Below, in pieces: positions 54,350-63,325 of a stretch of DNA of 64,000 bases. A model generated the notes under the pieces. The model saw only the letters and a program-made list of their open reading frames with translations. It searched no databases and was not told the DNA's origin. The DNA lies in the NCBI RefSeq assembly GCF_050113635.1, contig NZ_JBNJLT010000003.1, positions 186,001-250,000 on the forward strand. Direction: 5' to 3'. The position numbers and the translations under genes are program-made. This DNA comes from Marinimicrobium sp050113635. Its GTDB lineage: Bacteria > Pseudomonadota > Gammaproteobacteria > Pseudomonadales > Cellvibrionaceae. Positions within the stretch are counted from its first letter, which is position 1; every line of letters starts with the position of its first letter.

Positions 54350-55465
54350 ATGGCGTCTTCTTCCCAGTTTTCCCTGTCCTCTGTGCAACCCTCTGACTTG
54401 GAAGCGCTGGTGGCCTTGGAGAAACGTTGCTTCAAGAGTGATCGCCTCAGCCGACGGAGCTTTCGTCGCTGGCTGGATGGCGATCACTGTGTGTTTCTGG
54501 TGGCGCGAGAAGGCGAGCAGTTCGCGGGCTATATTCTGGTACTGTTCCACCGCGGGACCCGCCTGGCCCGTATGTACTCTCTGGCCGTTGATCCGGCGTA
54601 CCGGGGGCGAGGCTTGGCACGCGAGTTGATCGCGGCGGCAGAAGAGGGCGCGAGGGAATCGGGGCGCTTCTACATGCGTCTGGAGGTGAGCAGCAAAAAC
54701 CTCGGTGCCATTGCGTTGTACGAGACACTGGGCTATAAGCAGTTCGGCCTCTATCAGGATTACTACGAAGACCACACCGACGCGCTGCGTTACCAGAAGC
54801 GTATTCGATCGGTACCGGATACCGCTCGCCACCGTGCCACGCCGTGGCTGGCGCAAAGCACCCGCTTTACCTGTGGCCCGGCCTCGTTGATGATGGCGAT
54901 GGCGGCATTGGACTCGGAATACCTGCCGTCCATCACTGAGGAACTGCGCCTGTGGCGGGAATCGACCACGATTTTCATGACCTCCGGCCACGGTGGTTGC
55001 CATCCGATGGGGCTGGCATTGGCGGCCCAGTCGCGGGGGTTCAAAACGGAAGTCTGGGTTAATCATGGCGGGGTTCTGTTTCTGGACGGCGTTCGAGATG
55101 AGAGCAAGAAGCCGGTCATGGCGTTGGTACATGAAGATTATCGCGCCGCGCTTGAGGCGCTTGATGTTCCTATTCATTACCGAGATGTGCGCCAGGATGA
55201 TCTGATGGCGGCTTTTGATCAGGGCGACGTACCGCTGATACTGATCAGCACCTACCGTATGGATCGGAAAAAGGCCCCCCACTGGGTGGTCATGAGCGGG
55301 TACGATGAAGAGTGCATCTATGTGCATGACCCCGATCCGGACGGTCAGGGCCAAACCGCACTGGACTGCCAATACCTGCCCTTGGCGCGCGAGGAATTCG
55401 GACGCATGAGCAGTTTTGGGCGCAGTCGCCTGCGCACGGCCGTTATCGTCGGCAAATCGCCGTAA
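54350..55465 (+). CDS. GNAT acetyltransferase / peptidase C39-like fusion protein
   Basis: About 371 residues in two parts. The N-terminal RimI-like GNAT domain (about 1-150) has SLAVDPAYRGRGLARELIAAA as acetyl-CoA loop and LYETLGYKQFGLY at its end. The C-terminal papain-like C39 domain has the nucleophile Cys in RFTCGPASLMMAM (about 174), the His in PHWVVMSGYD and Asp in VHDPDPDG. This fusion is known in Pseudomonas and marine gammaproteobacteria, often beside a RimK-like ATP-grasp ligase; no such ligase is here. Substrate unknown. ATG at 54350 has GAGG 5 bp upstream; earlier in-frame starts are possible. Confidence 0.78.
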   Translation: MASSSQFSLSSVQPSDLEALVALEKRCFKSDRLSRRSFRRWLDGDHCVFLVAREGEQFAGYILVLFHRGTRLARMYSLAVDPAYRGRGLARELIAAAEEGARESGRFYMRLEVSSKNLGAIALYETLGYKQFGLYQDYYEDHTDALRYQKRIRSVPDTARHRATPWLAQSTRFTCGPASLMMAMAALDSEYLPSITEELRLWRESTTIFMTSGHGGCHPMGLALAAQSRGFKTEVWVNHGGVLFLDGVRDESKKPVMALVHEDYRAALEALDVPIHYRDVRQDDLMAAFDQGDVPLILISTYRMDRKKAPHWVVMSGYDEECIYVHDPDPDGQGQTALDCQYLPLAREEFGRMSSFGRSRLRTAVIVGKSP

Positions 55466-55521
55466 AACGCGATCTGGAGCCGGGTCGTGGTTCATACACC
55501 GAAATAAAGCAGCCAGTGATC

Positions 55522-56208
55522 ATGTTGCAGTATAAAGTGAAACGCTCTGCCCGCCGCCGCACCGTGAGCCTGGAAATCCGGGATGCCAAGCTGGTGGTAC
55601 GGGCGCCAGCCGGTGTGTCCGAGCGGGATCTGGCCAATCTCGTGGCTCGCAAACGTGCCTGGGTTGAGCGCAAAATCCTCGAGCAGACCGACGCATTGGC
55701 GCGTGTTCCGGAATATGTCTACGTCTCCGGCACCGTGCTCCCCTTTATGGGAACGACTCTGGAATTGAACGTGAGCCTTGCCTCGCGCGCCTCGGTCATC
55801 CGGCGCCAGGAGCGGTTACAGGTACGAGGCTCAACCCGAAGCCATAAACCATTGGAAGATCAGGCCAGGGCGCTGGTGCAGGGATGGTATCGCGATACAG
55901 CACTGACAGTGCTTTCGGCGAAAACCGAGGCATTGACGTCGGCCATGAAGCTTCGCTATCGCGACGTTCGTGTGCGGGCCACCCGCTCCAAGTGGGGGCA
56001 CTGCACCGCTCGCGGAGAGATCCAGTATAACTGGCAAATTCTGCTGGCTCCCGAGCCGGTAGTAGACTATCTTGTCGCTCACGAGGTCTGCCATCTGCGT
56101 CATCACAACCACAGCCCGGCCTATTGGCAGTTAGTGGAGCAGGTGTGCCCGGATTACCGTCGGCTGCGCGATTGGCTCAAGGTGAATGGGCGCAGCCTCG
56201 TGTTGTAA
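55522..56208 (+). CDS. YgjP/DUF45-type metallopeptidase
   Basis: A 228-residue cytoplasmic protein of the YgjP-like (SprT/M48-related) zinc metallopeptidase family. It has VSLEIRDAKLVVRAPAGVSERD near the start, WGHCTARGEIQYNW before the active site, HEVCHLRHHNHSPAYW with HExxH (about 186-190) plus a third His, and a C-terminal YRRLRDWLKVNG. Physiological substrate unknown. A GTG two codons upstream (55516) is the other possible start. Confidence 0.85.
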   Translation: MLQYKVKRSARRRTVSLEIRDAKLVVRAPAGVSERDLANLVARKRAWVERKILEQTDALARVPEYVYVSGTVLPFMGTTLELNVSLASRASVIRRQERLQVRGSTRSHKPLEDQARALVQGWYRDTALTVLSAKTEALTSAMKLRYRDVRVRATRSKWGHCTARGEIQYNWQILLAPEPVVDYLVAHEVCHLRHHNHSPAYWQLVEQVCPDYRRLRDWLKVNGRSLVL

Positions 56209-56236
56209 TTGTTTTTTATCCTACAGGGACACTGCC

Positions 56237-56599
56237 ATGACGCCACTGAGCGACGACCCCCTCGAAAACTTTGACCGCTTTATTGTCGAAGCGCTGGAGA
56301 AAGGCTGCGTGTTCGGGCTGGAGGGGCCAGAAGGTTGGGCGCTGTGCCCCTCGGAAAAGTACGGTGAGAGCGATGTCATGCCGCTCTGGTCCGATGAAGC
56401 TCTGGCGCGGGTGCACTGCCGGGAAGAGTGGGCGGATTACCAACCGGTGGCCATCGAGCTGGAAGAACTGCTCGATGACTGGTTGCCCGGCATGCACGAT
56501 GACGAGCTGTTGGTCGGTGTCAACTGGGATGACGAACTGGAAGGCGGAGAGTACGAGCCGATGGATTTGCTTGAGGAGTTCGAGCAGGAAATGGAATGA
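56237..56599 (+). CDS. DUF2750 family protein
   Basis: A 120-residue, strongly acidic protein. The segments EGWALCPSEKYGESDVMPLW, EEWADYQPVAIELEELLDDW and LVGVNWDDELEG fit the DUF2750 family, whose function is unknown. AGGGAC precedes the ATG. It lies 28 bp after the metallopeptidase gene, probably in one transcript, and converges on the flavoprotein gene. Confidence 0.75.
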   Translation: MTPLSDDPLENFDRFIVEALEKGCVFGLEGPEGWALCPSEKYGESDVMPLWSDEALARVHCREEWADYQPVAIELEELLDDWLPGMHDDELLVGVNWDDELEGGEYEPMDLLEEFEQEME

Positions 56600-56623
56600 C
56601 GCCCAAGGCCGACGTTTTCAGCC

Positions 56624-57751
56624 TTAGGGGCGGGGAAAACGGCGCATGATCTTGAGGTCCCGGCGCCGCTTCCAAGCCACCAGCCATCGGCTTCCCCATA
56701 CCCATTGACCGTAGCGCGCAAGACCGTAATGATCCTGAGTGATAATGGTGGTTATCACCGGTTTGTTGGGGCGAAAGCGACGCAACCGCTCACCGGCCAG
56801 TCGGCGCGCCAGATTGGCGGAGAGCACTGGTGCCTGTCGCCACGCCAGCGTCGCCGCGGCGCTGCCTTGATGTCCCCCGGCAACGCTGGCAAGCGCGCCG
56901 GCCGCGAAAATGTCGGGGTGACCGGCCACCTGCAAATGGCGGTCGACCTGCAACAACCCGTTTTCAGTCAGGGGTAAACCCGCTTCCCGTACCCACCTGC
57001 CTGGTTTGCCCGAGACGCACCAGAGTACCTCGTCGGCGGGCAAGTGTTGGTGGTGTCGGGTCCGTACCTGAGACTCATTGACCTGCGAGACTTCAAACAG
57101 AGGGTGTACCCGAACCTCTCGCTCCTGCAGCAGTTGCGCCGCTCGCAACTGAGCGGCAAGGGGCATGTCGGGCAGCAGCTTGCCGCCAGAGTGAGCGAGG
57201 TGAACCGTTACCGGCGCTTTAATCGTGGTGTCCTGATTGAGAAAACGGCGAATGGCCAGAGCCATTTCAATGCCATCGACATTGCCACCGACCACAACCA
57301 GATCGGCCGGTGCGTTGCGAGGGCGATTCCGCAAGCGGTTCAGAGCACCTTGCCAGCGCGGTAAGAAGCGGCTGATGGAGCGCAGGCTCATGCCGTGGGT
57401 GTGTAGCCCTTCGATGTGTGTGGGTGCCTGGAGGCCTGTATTCAGGGAGAGCAGATCGAAGGCGATAACTTCACCGTTGTCCAGATGGGCCTGCTTCTGA
57501 TCGGGATCGAGAGATTGCAGCCGCGCAAACGTCAACTCGGTGCCGGTGTGACGGCACAATGCACCCAGGTCAATATGGCAGTCGCGAAAACGATAGTGCC
57601 CCGCGATCAGCCCTGGCAACATGCCGGAATAAGGGACGAAGCGTTCTGGCGACAGGAGGACCACCCTGGTGTCATCGGGTAGTAAGTGGCGGGCATTCGC
57701 CAAGTAGAAAGCATGCGTCAGGCCTCCACCGGCCAGAAGCAGTGTTCGCAT
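56624..57751 (-). CDS. SelD-associated/NDH-2-like FAD-dependent oxidoreductase
   Basis: A 375-residue flavoprotein resembling the NADH-dehydrogenase-like subunit often fused to selenide-water dikinase (SelD). It has LLLAGGGLTHAFYL at the N-terminus, SPERFVPYSGMLPGLIAGHY, IDLGALCRHTG, VVVGGNVDGIEMALA as the NAD-binding region, DIFAAGALASV, and the closing WKRRRDLKIMRRF. It has no SelD part. Both nucleotide loops differ from the usual: His to Leu after GGG, and GGGAGG to GGNVDG. Altered activity is possible. The ATG at 57751 was chosen because the FAD loop begins there. Confidence 0.75.
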   Translation of the reverse strand: MRTLLLAGGGLTHAFYLANARHLLPDDTRVVLLSPERFVPYSGMLPGLIAGHYRFRDCHIDLGALCRHTGTELTFARLQSLDPDQKQAHLDNGEVIAFDLLSLNTGLQAPTHIEGLHTHGMSLRSISRFLPRWQGALNRLRNRPRNAPADLVVVGGNVDGIEMALAIRRFLNQDTTIKAPVTVHLAHSGGKLLPDMPLAAQLRAAQLLQEREVRVHPLFEVSQVNESQVRTRHHQHLPADEVLWCVSGKPGRWVREAGLPLTENGLLQVDRHLQVAGHPDIFAAGALASVAGGHQGSAAATLAWRQAPVLSANLARRLAGERLRRFRPNKPVITTIITQDHYGLARYGQWVWGSRWLVAWKRRRDLKIMRRFPRP

Positions 57752-57818
57752 AACAACAGCGCTCGGGCAAAAGCCGAGAGCATAGCGGAGAGTGGCGGCA
57801 ACGTCTACGCGTGAGACA

Positions 57819-58163
57819 TTATTCCCGCGGGTTCCCGCCGCTGGCGATATCCTCTTCGACAAAACCGAACAGATAGTTGTGTAGAATATCGACCTGATGC
57901 AGATGAACGTACGCTTCGAGCTGGTCGAGCTGCGCAAAGGCCGGGCTGATGGCGGCGGTCGGGGTCAGGCGATAGTCCTGTGTGGCCAGAATGAAAGAGG
58001 TATTGGCGGTGGGCACGCCGGTACTGTGCAACAATTGCAGGACACAGAAGTCGAAATCAAGGCACAGCCGCATCAGGTTGGGATAGTTGGTTTCCTGGCG
58101 GTCGATAAACTGGATCTCCCGGCTGCCCAATAACTCGTCCGGGCTGAGCGGATGCGTAGGCAT
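57819..58163 (-). CDS. Hypothetical protein, 114 residues
   Basis: Not recognised. An AGAGGA ribosome site lies 6 bp before the ATG, and the coding pattern looks genuine. The protein is acidic with no signal peptide or membrane helix. It includes FDFCVLQLLHSTG and LEAYVHLHQVDILHNYLFG, which look like amphipathic helices. It sits 67 bp upstream of the flavoprotein gene on the same strand, so the two may be co-expressed. Confidence 0.6.
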   Translation of the reverse strand: MPTHPLSPDELLGSREIQFIDRQETNYPNLMRLCLDFDFCVLQLLHSTGVPTANTSFILATQDYRLTPTAAISPAFAQLDQLEAYVHLHQVDILHNYLFGFVEEDIASGGNPRE

Positions 58164-58338
58164 AGATTTCCTCTTTGGTGGTGCGGTAGGGCTGTTGCCG
58201 GGCCAGAGCGGGATTACACCACAGGGGTGGTGATATGCCTGTGACCGGCCTCACAAAAGCACCCGCAACCTTCCGTGATTCAGGTCAGGTTGGGTTAATC
58301 TGACGGGCCGTTTCCATTAAACAGGAGCAAACCCATTT

Positions 58339-58851
58339 ATGACGCCTGTAACAAGTCAACCTGCTTTGAATCGTCGGGCAGACCTGCGCCCTGCCTTTGT
58401 CCACGCGGTGTTGCTGGCCTTGGCGGCCTTGCTCCTGTCCGCCTGTTCCAGCATCCCACTCGGTGTGGAGAAGCCGAATGTCAAAGTCACCGGTCTTGAG
58501 CTGTTGCCCGCCAGAGGCATGGAGCAGCGGTTGGCCGTGCATTTGGGCATTACCAATCCCAATGGACGCGATTTGTCCGTACGTGGCATCTCTTATAACA
58601 TCGGCATCGAAAATATCGACGTTTTGAGTGGAGTCACCAGCCAGGTGCCTACGCTCAAAGCCTATGAAGAAACACCGGTGACCGTTGAAGTCAGTGCCAA
58701 TCTGCTTTCCATCGCCCGTCTGGTGCAGCACTTCAGCCAGCGTGGCGTGACCGATCAGGTTAACTACAACTTCGACGCGAAGCTGGACTTTAGTCAGTGG
58801 CTGCCCGCTATGCGTGTGCAGGAAGAGGGTCAAATTCGCCTGCAGTACTAA
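58339..58851 (+). CDS. LEA type 2 (WHy domain) lipoprotein
   Basis: A 170-residue lipoprotein with signal and lipobox (VLLALAALLLSACSS) and a late-embryogenesis-abundant type 2 fold (LAVHLGITNPNGRDLSVRGISYNIGIEN, then VTVEVSANLLSIARLV). Such proteins are linked to desiccation or membrane stress in some bacteria, without firm evidence for this one. AGGAG lies 11 bp before the ATG. parC follows 59 bp later. Confidence 0.8.
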   Translation: MTPVTSQPALNRRADLRPAFVHAVLLALAALLLSACSSIPLGVEKPNVKVTGLELLPARGMEQRLAVHLGITNPNGRDLSVRGISYNIGIENIDVLSGVTSQVPTLKAYEETPVTVEVSANLLSIARLVQHFSQRGVTDQVNYNFDAKLDFSQWLPAMRVQEEGQIRLQY

Positions 58852-58910
58852 CGGTACGGCTGTGCTCTTGTCAGAATGGCCCCAAGCGTATCAATCGATC
58901 AGGAACTTGC

Positions 58911-61166
58911 ATGAACGAAGTCGTAGTATCCCCGGACGCCGAAGAGCGCATCCCTCTTAAGGAATACACTGAAAAGGCGTACCTGGACTATTCCATGTAC
59001 GTCATTCTCGACCGCGCCCTGCCCAATATTGGCGACGGCCTCAAACCGGTTCAGCGGCGTATTGTCTATGCGATGAGTGAGCTGGGGTTAAAAGCCACCG
59101 CCAAATACAAAAAGTCAGCTCGCACCGTCGGTGACGTGATTGGTAAATTTCATCCGCACGGCGATTCCGCCGCGTATGAATCCATGGTGCTCATGGCCCA
59201 GAGTTTCTCCTACCGTTATCCGTTGGTAGACGGGCAGGGTAACTGGGGCTCGCCGGACGATCCCAAGTCCTTCGCTGCCATGCGTTACACGGAATCCCGG
59301 TTGGCGCGGTATAGCGAGGTTTTGCTCGAAGAGTTGGGACAGGGCACTGTAGACTGGCAGCCCAACTTTGATGGCACCATGGACGAGCCGAAGGTGCTCC
59401 CGGCGCGGGTACCCAATGTGTTGCTCAACGGCACTACCGGTATCGCGGTGGGTATGGCTACCGACATCCCACCCCACAATTTGCGCGAAGTGGTCAATGC
59501 CTGCGTGCATCTTTTGGATCATCCCGGAGCGAACGTCGCGGACTTGTGTGAGTTTGTGCTCGGCCCGGATATGCCGACGGAAGCGGAGTTGATTACGCCC
59601 CGCGCCGACTTGCTCAAAATGTACGAAACCGGTCGCGGCAGTTTGCGGATGCGTGCCGTCTGGCACAAGGAAAAAGACACGGGCGATCTGATTATCACCG
59701 CGATTCCGCATCAGGTGAGCGGCTCGAAAGTGCTGGAACAGATTGCCGGCCAGATGCAGGCCAAAAAGTTACCCATGGTCACTGACCTGCGCGATGAATC
59801 CGACCACGAAAACCCTACCCGCCTGGTGATTACCCCGCGCTCGAGCCGTGTGGATACCGAGCCGTTAATGCAGCACCTGTTCGCCAGTACCGACCTGGAA
59901 AAAACCTACCGGGTCAACATGAACATGATCGGTATCGACGGACGACCCGGTGTGAAAAGCCTGCTGGATATCCTCTCCGAGTGGCTGAGTTTCCGTACCG
60001 TGACCACTCGTCGGCGTCTGCAGTTCCGCCTCGATAAGGTACAAAAGCGTTTGCATCTGTTGGAAGGGCTTTTGGTGGCTTACCTCAATATCGATGAGGT
60101 GATTCACATTATTCGCACGGAGGATGAACCCAAGCCCGTGTTGATGAAGCGCTTCGAGTTGAGTGAAGTGCAAGCCGACTACATTCTGGATACCAGGTTG
60201 CGCCAACTGGCGCGACTGGAAGAGGTGAAAATCCGTTCGGAGCAGGAGGCACTGGAAAAAGAACGTGACTCACTGGAGAAAACCCTGGGTTCCGCCACAC
60301 GTCTGAAAAACCTGGTGCGTAAGGAACTGAAAGAAGTGGCCGAGACCTACGGCGATGATCGCCGCTCGCCCATCGTGGAGCGCGAAGAGGCCCAGGCCTT
60401 CAGCGAAACGGAGCTGATGGGCGTCGACCCGGTGACGGTTGTGGTGTCGGAAAAAGGCTGGATTCGCTCGGCCAAAGGACACGATATCGACCCGGCGGCG
60501 CTTAACTACAAAGCTGGCGACAAGTTTCAGTTTGCGGTGCGGGGCAAGACCAACCAGAGTGTGCTGCTTCTGGATTCCACGGGTCGGAGCTACGCCATTG
60601 CCGCGCATAACCTGCCCTCTGCTCGCGGCCAGGGCGAACCTCTTAGTGGCCGGTTGAATCCACCCAATGGCGCGACGTTCGAGGGGGCGTTGATGGGCGC
60701 TGACGAACAGCGAGTTCTGCTGGCCTCGGACGCCGGGTACGGCTTTGTGGCCAAACTGGGGGATTTGTACAGTAAAAATCGGGCGGGCAAAGCCATGCTC
60801 ACCTTGCCCAAAGGGGGGCGGGTGTTGCCGCCGCAAGTGGTGGGTAACCCCGACAACACGATGTTGGCCGCCGTGAGCAATGAAGGGCGTTTGCTCGTCT
60901 TCCCGGTGTCGGAGTTGCCGGAGCTGGCACGCGGTAAGGGGAACAAGATCATGAATATTCCCTCGGCCCGGGTACAGAGTCGTGAAGAATACGTGATCGC
61001 TGTCTGTGTGATTGGTCCGGGAGAGGCGCTGACGCTGCACACCGGTAAGCGTCATTTAACCTTGAAGGCGGGGGATCTCGATCACTATCGGGGCGAGCGT
61101 GGCCGCCGTGGCAACAAGCTCCCGCGCGGTTTTCAAAAAGTGGATCGCGCAGACGTGGTGAAATAA
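58911..61166 (+). CDS. parC: DNA topoisomerase IV subunit A
   Basis: Type IIA topoisomerase subunit that separates linked daughter chromosomes, working with ParE (not in the window). The 751 residues show GLKPVQRRIVYAMSELG, the quinolone-resistance region HPHGDSAAYESM (about 81) with the sensitive Ser and Glu intact, the catalytic Tyr in MRYTESRLARY (about 125), and a C-terminal beta-propeller of about 250 residues. AGGA precedes the ATG at 58911. Confidence 0.96.
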   Translation: MNEVVVSPDAEERIPLKEYTEKAYLDYSMYVILDRALPNIGDGLKPVQRRIVYAMSELGLKATAKYKKSARTVGDVIGKFHPHGDSAAYESMVLMAQSFSYRYPLVDGQGNWGSPDDPKSFAAMRYTESRLARYSEVLLEELGQGTVDWQPNFDGTMDEPKVLPARVPNVLLNGTTGIAVGMATDIPPHNLREVVNACVHLLDHPGANVADLCEFVLGPDMPTEAELITPRADLLKMYETGRGSLRMRAVWHKEKDTGDLIITAIPHQVSGSKVLEQIAGQMQAKKLPMVTDLRDESDHENPTRLVITPRSSRVDTEPLMQHLFASTDLEKTYRVNMNMIGIDGRPGVKSLLDILSEWLSFRTVTTRRRLQFRLDKVQKRLHLLEGLLVAYLNIDEVIHIIRTEDEPKPVLMKRFELSEVQADYILDTRLRQLARLEEVKIRSEQEALEKERDSLEKTLGSATRLKNLVRKELKEVAETYGDDRRSPIVEREEAQAFSETELMGVDPVTVVVSEKGWIRSAKGHDIDPAALNYKAGDKFQFAVRGKTNQSVLLLDSTGRSYAIAAHNLPSARGQGEPLSGRLNPPNGATFEGALMGADEQRVLLASDAGYGFVAKLGDLYSKNRAGKAMLTLPKGGRVLPPQVVGNPDNTMLAAVSNEGRLLVFPVSELPELARGKGNKIMNIPSARVQSREEYVIAVCVIGPGEALTLHTGKRHLTLKAGDLDHYRGERGRRGNKLPRGFQKVDRADVVK

Positions 61167-61195
61167 ACCGCTCCGGTCAAACGGGGCCGGGCAAG

Positions 61196-61243
61196 GAAAC
61201 GGGCTCGGAAACAGGAATAGAAACGGGAATAGAAGCAGGAGAG
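61196..61243 (+). repeat. Four 12-bp tandem repeats before the deacetylase gene
   Basis: Imperfect units GAAACGGGCTCG, GAAACAGGAATA, GAAACGGGAATA, GAAGCAGGAGAG lie head to tail. The last unit supplies the AGGAG ribosome site of the gene that follows. Confidence 0.7.
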
Positions 61244-61248
61244 ATGCT

Positions 61249-62355
61249 GTGTCAATGCAATCGGTGAAACAGACGCTGGTACTGGTGGCGGTGGGCCTGA
61301 TCGGGGTTTGCCTGGACGGTGTTGCCTCTCCAGCGCGTGCCTCGGTGGTGCTTCAATACCACCATGTGAGTGATACCACCCCCGCGGCCACCAGTGTGAC
61401 GCCGGATCGTTTTCGTGAACACATGGATTACCTGGCGGAACACGACTTTGAGGTGGTGTCCCTGGAGGCGCTGGTGGAGGCGCGGCGTGACGGTAAATCG
61501 TTGCCGGATCGTACTATCGCTATCACGTTTGATGATGCCTACTCATCGGTTTACACCGAGGCGTTTCCCCTGCTCAAAAAACGGGACTGGCCTTTTACCG
61601 TGTTCGTGAATACGGTCCCGCTGGACCAGAACAAATCCGGGTTTGCTTCCTGGGCGCAGCTGAAGGAAATGGCGAACAATGGCGCGATCATTGCCAACCA
61701 CACCACTCACCACAACCACTTACAGCGCCGTCGCGATGGCGAGGGCGAAAAGGCCTGGCGGCAACGGATTGAGCGTGAGGTAGTGGAAGCCGAGGCGCGC
61801 ATTGAGGAGGAAACCGGACAGAGCCACAAGATTGTCGCGTACCCCTATGGTGAGTACAACAATGAGGTCAAGACGCTGCTGAAATCGTTGGGCTTTGTGG
61901 CGTTTGGCCAGCAGTCCGGACCGGTGGGAGAGCACAGCGACTTGCAGGCACTGCCCCGGTTTCCGTTTGGGGGCGCCTATGGTGACCTGGAGGATTTTGC
62001 GACCAAGGTAAATACCCGCCCCATGCCGATTGATTCCGTATCGCTCTACGCTGACATGGGACGGCAGTCACCATTGAAAGAGGTGGTGGTGCCCGCCGGG
62101 CAGCGCCCGGTTTTGGCGATCACACTGTCGGAGAAGGCGCTGGCCGAACGTATTAACTGCTTCGCATCCGGCCAGGGTGCCATAGAGACGCGGGTGGAAG
62201 GTGAGACCCTGATCACACGTGCCAATGACGCGTTGCGACCAGGGCGTGTCCGCTATAACTGCACTGCCTCAAGTGGAGAGCGCGGGCGGTTTTACTGGTT
62301 CTCCCAGCAATGGCTGGTGACGGATCAGGAGGGGCGCTGGGTCCACGAGCAATGA
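61249..62355 (+). CDS. Polysaccharide deacetylase family protein
   Basis: An exported carbohydrate esterase-4 protein of 368 residues: signal peptide (TLVLVAVGLIGVCLDGVASPARA), then a NodB domain with the catalytic Asp pair in ITFDDAYSSVY (about 93), metal histidines in NHTTHHNHL (about 150) and AYPYGEYN. A C-terminal domain of about 110 residues (VVVPAGQRPVLAITLSEKA onward) is not recognised. The likely role is deacetylation of an acetylated surface glycan. GTG at 61249 has AGGAG at good spacing; ATG 61255 is the alternative. Converges on the Bax-like gene. Confidence 0.87.
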   Translation: MSMQSVKQTLVLVAVGLIGVCLDGVASPARASVVLQYHHVSDTTPAATSVTPDRFREHMDYLAEHDFEVVSLEALVEARRDGKSLPDRTIAITFDDAYSSVYTEAFPLLKKRDWPFTVFVNTVPLDQNKSGFASWAQLKEMANNGAIIANHTTHHNHLQRRRDGEGEKAWRQRIEREVVEAEARIEEETGQSHKIVAYPYGEYNNEVKTLLKSLGFVAFGQQSGPVGEHSDLQALPRFPFGGAYGDLEDFATKVNTRPMPIDSVSLYADMGRQSPLKEVVVPAGQRPVLAITLSEKALAERINCFASGQGAIETRVEGETLITRANDALRPGRVRYNCTASSGERGRFYWFSQQWLVTDQEGRWVHEQ

Positions 62356-62357
62356 GC

Positions 62358-63266
62358 TCATTCTTCCTGGTCATCGGAGGCCACCTCGCTGATAGCCTCC
62401 GTGTCTTCCTCCTCGGAGGCAGCATTGCTGGCCAGCCAGACCTCGTGAACATTCTCCAGCTCGTTATAGCGGATCAGCTCTTTTAGCTCTTCAATGTAAG
62501 CCTGTCCGCGGCTGGAGTAGCGATGCAAACCTTCTACCATCGCTATCCCGGTTGGCTCCTCTTCTAGAGCGCGCTGTTCGGCGCGAATCTGACGCACTTC
62601 CCGGTACGCATGGTTGGTGTTGATGTTTCGGAAATAGGTGGCTACGGCTTCATTGACTGTACTGAACTTCTGAACCTCGTGACTGGCACCCTCTGGACGT
62701 GAGTTGGGCACCAAACCACAGCCCCGGCGATAGCACCACTGGCCAAACAGATTATTGCCTTCCTGGGCGAAACGGGAGGTGCCCCAACCAGATTCAGCGG
62801 CCGCCTGGGCCAGAACCATCTCCGGGGGAATAATATCGGAGCGGCGCATCAGCACATCAAGCGCTTCGCGGGTGTCGGGGTAGTTGTCTTCTGTCACCCG
62901 AAAGTGAATACGCAGTCGCTCCAGCTCAGCTTCCTGTCGGCCGCTCAACGTTTCCCCGGCATCCAGTTGGGTGATCATGGCTTCGATGTCGCCACGAAGG
63001 CGGGTGAGCTGATGATTGCGCCATTCCACCATGGGCATCAACGTGGCAAAGAAGCGCTGCTTGCGGTCCGGTACCGTTTCGATTTTGTCGAACTCCGGCA
63101 GCTTGGTCAGTTCTGCAGGACGAGGGACAACCGGCTCTTCCGGTTCAGTCACTTCTTCCAGTGGTTGCGGCAGGTGGTACGCCAGATACAGGGCCAGCAC
63201 CAGGCAGCCAATGGGGAACGCGACCAGGCCAAGACCCAGCATCCACTGGGTAAAACCTTGCTTCAT
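62358..63266 (-). CDS. Bax-like glucosaminidase-domain protein
   Basis: A 302-residue membrane-anchored protein: N-terminal helix (GLGLVAFPIGCLVLALYLAYHL), a charged linker, and a mannosyl-glycoprotein endo-beta-N-acetylglucosaminidase-like domain with the catalytic Glu in AQAAAESGWGTSRFAQEGNNLFGQWC (about 158) and a conserved HEVQKFSTVNEAVATYFRNINTN segment. It resembles E. coli Bax, a presumed peptidoglycan hydrolase. An acidic tail ends the protein. Its stop lies 2 bp from that of the deacetylase gene on the other strand. Confidence 0.87.
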   Translation of the reverse strand: MKQGFTQWMLGLGLVAFPIGCLVLALYLAYHLPQPLEEVTEPEEPVVPRPAELTKLPEFDKIETVPDRKQRFFATLMPMVEWRNHQLTRLRGDIEAMITQLDAGETLSGRQEAELERLRIHFRVTEDNYPDTREALDVLMRRSDIIPPEMVLAQAAAESGWGTSRFAQEGNNLFGQWCYRRGCGLVPNSRPEGASHEVQKFSTVNEAVATYFRNINTNHAYREVRQIRAEQRALEEEPTGIAMVEGLHRYSSRGQAYIEELKELIRYNELENVHEVWLASNAASEEEDTEAISEVASDDQEE

Positions 63267-63325
63267 AACATCTCCTTGGGGTTGTTGCTCATCAAGTCGG
63301 TTAGATCAGGTGGGAATTTATGGGC

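Noticed and set aside
58211..58234. CACAGG ... CCTGTG inverted repeat upstream of the LEA-type lipoprotein
   Set aside because: Only 6 bp with a 12-bp gap and no matching promoter elements; expected by chance in this much sequence.
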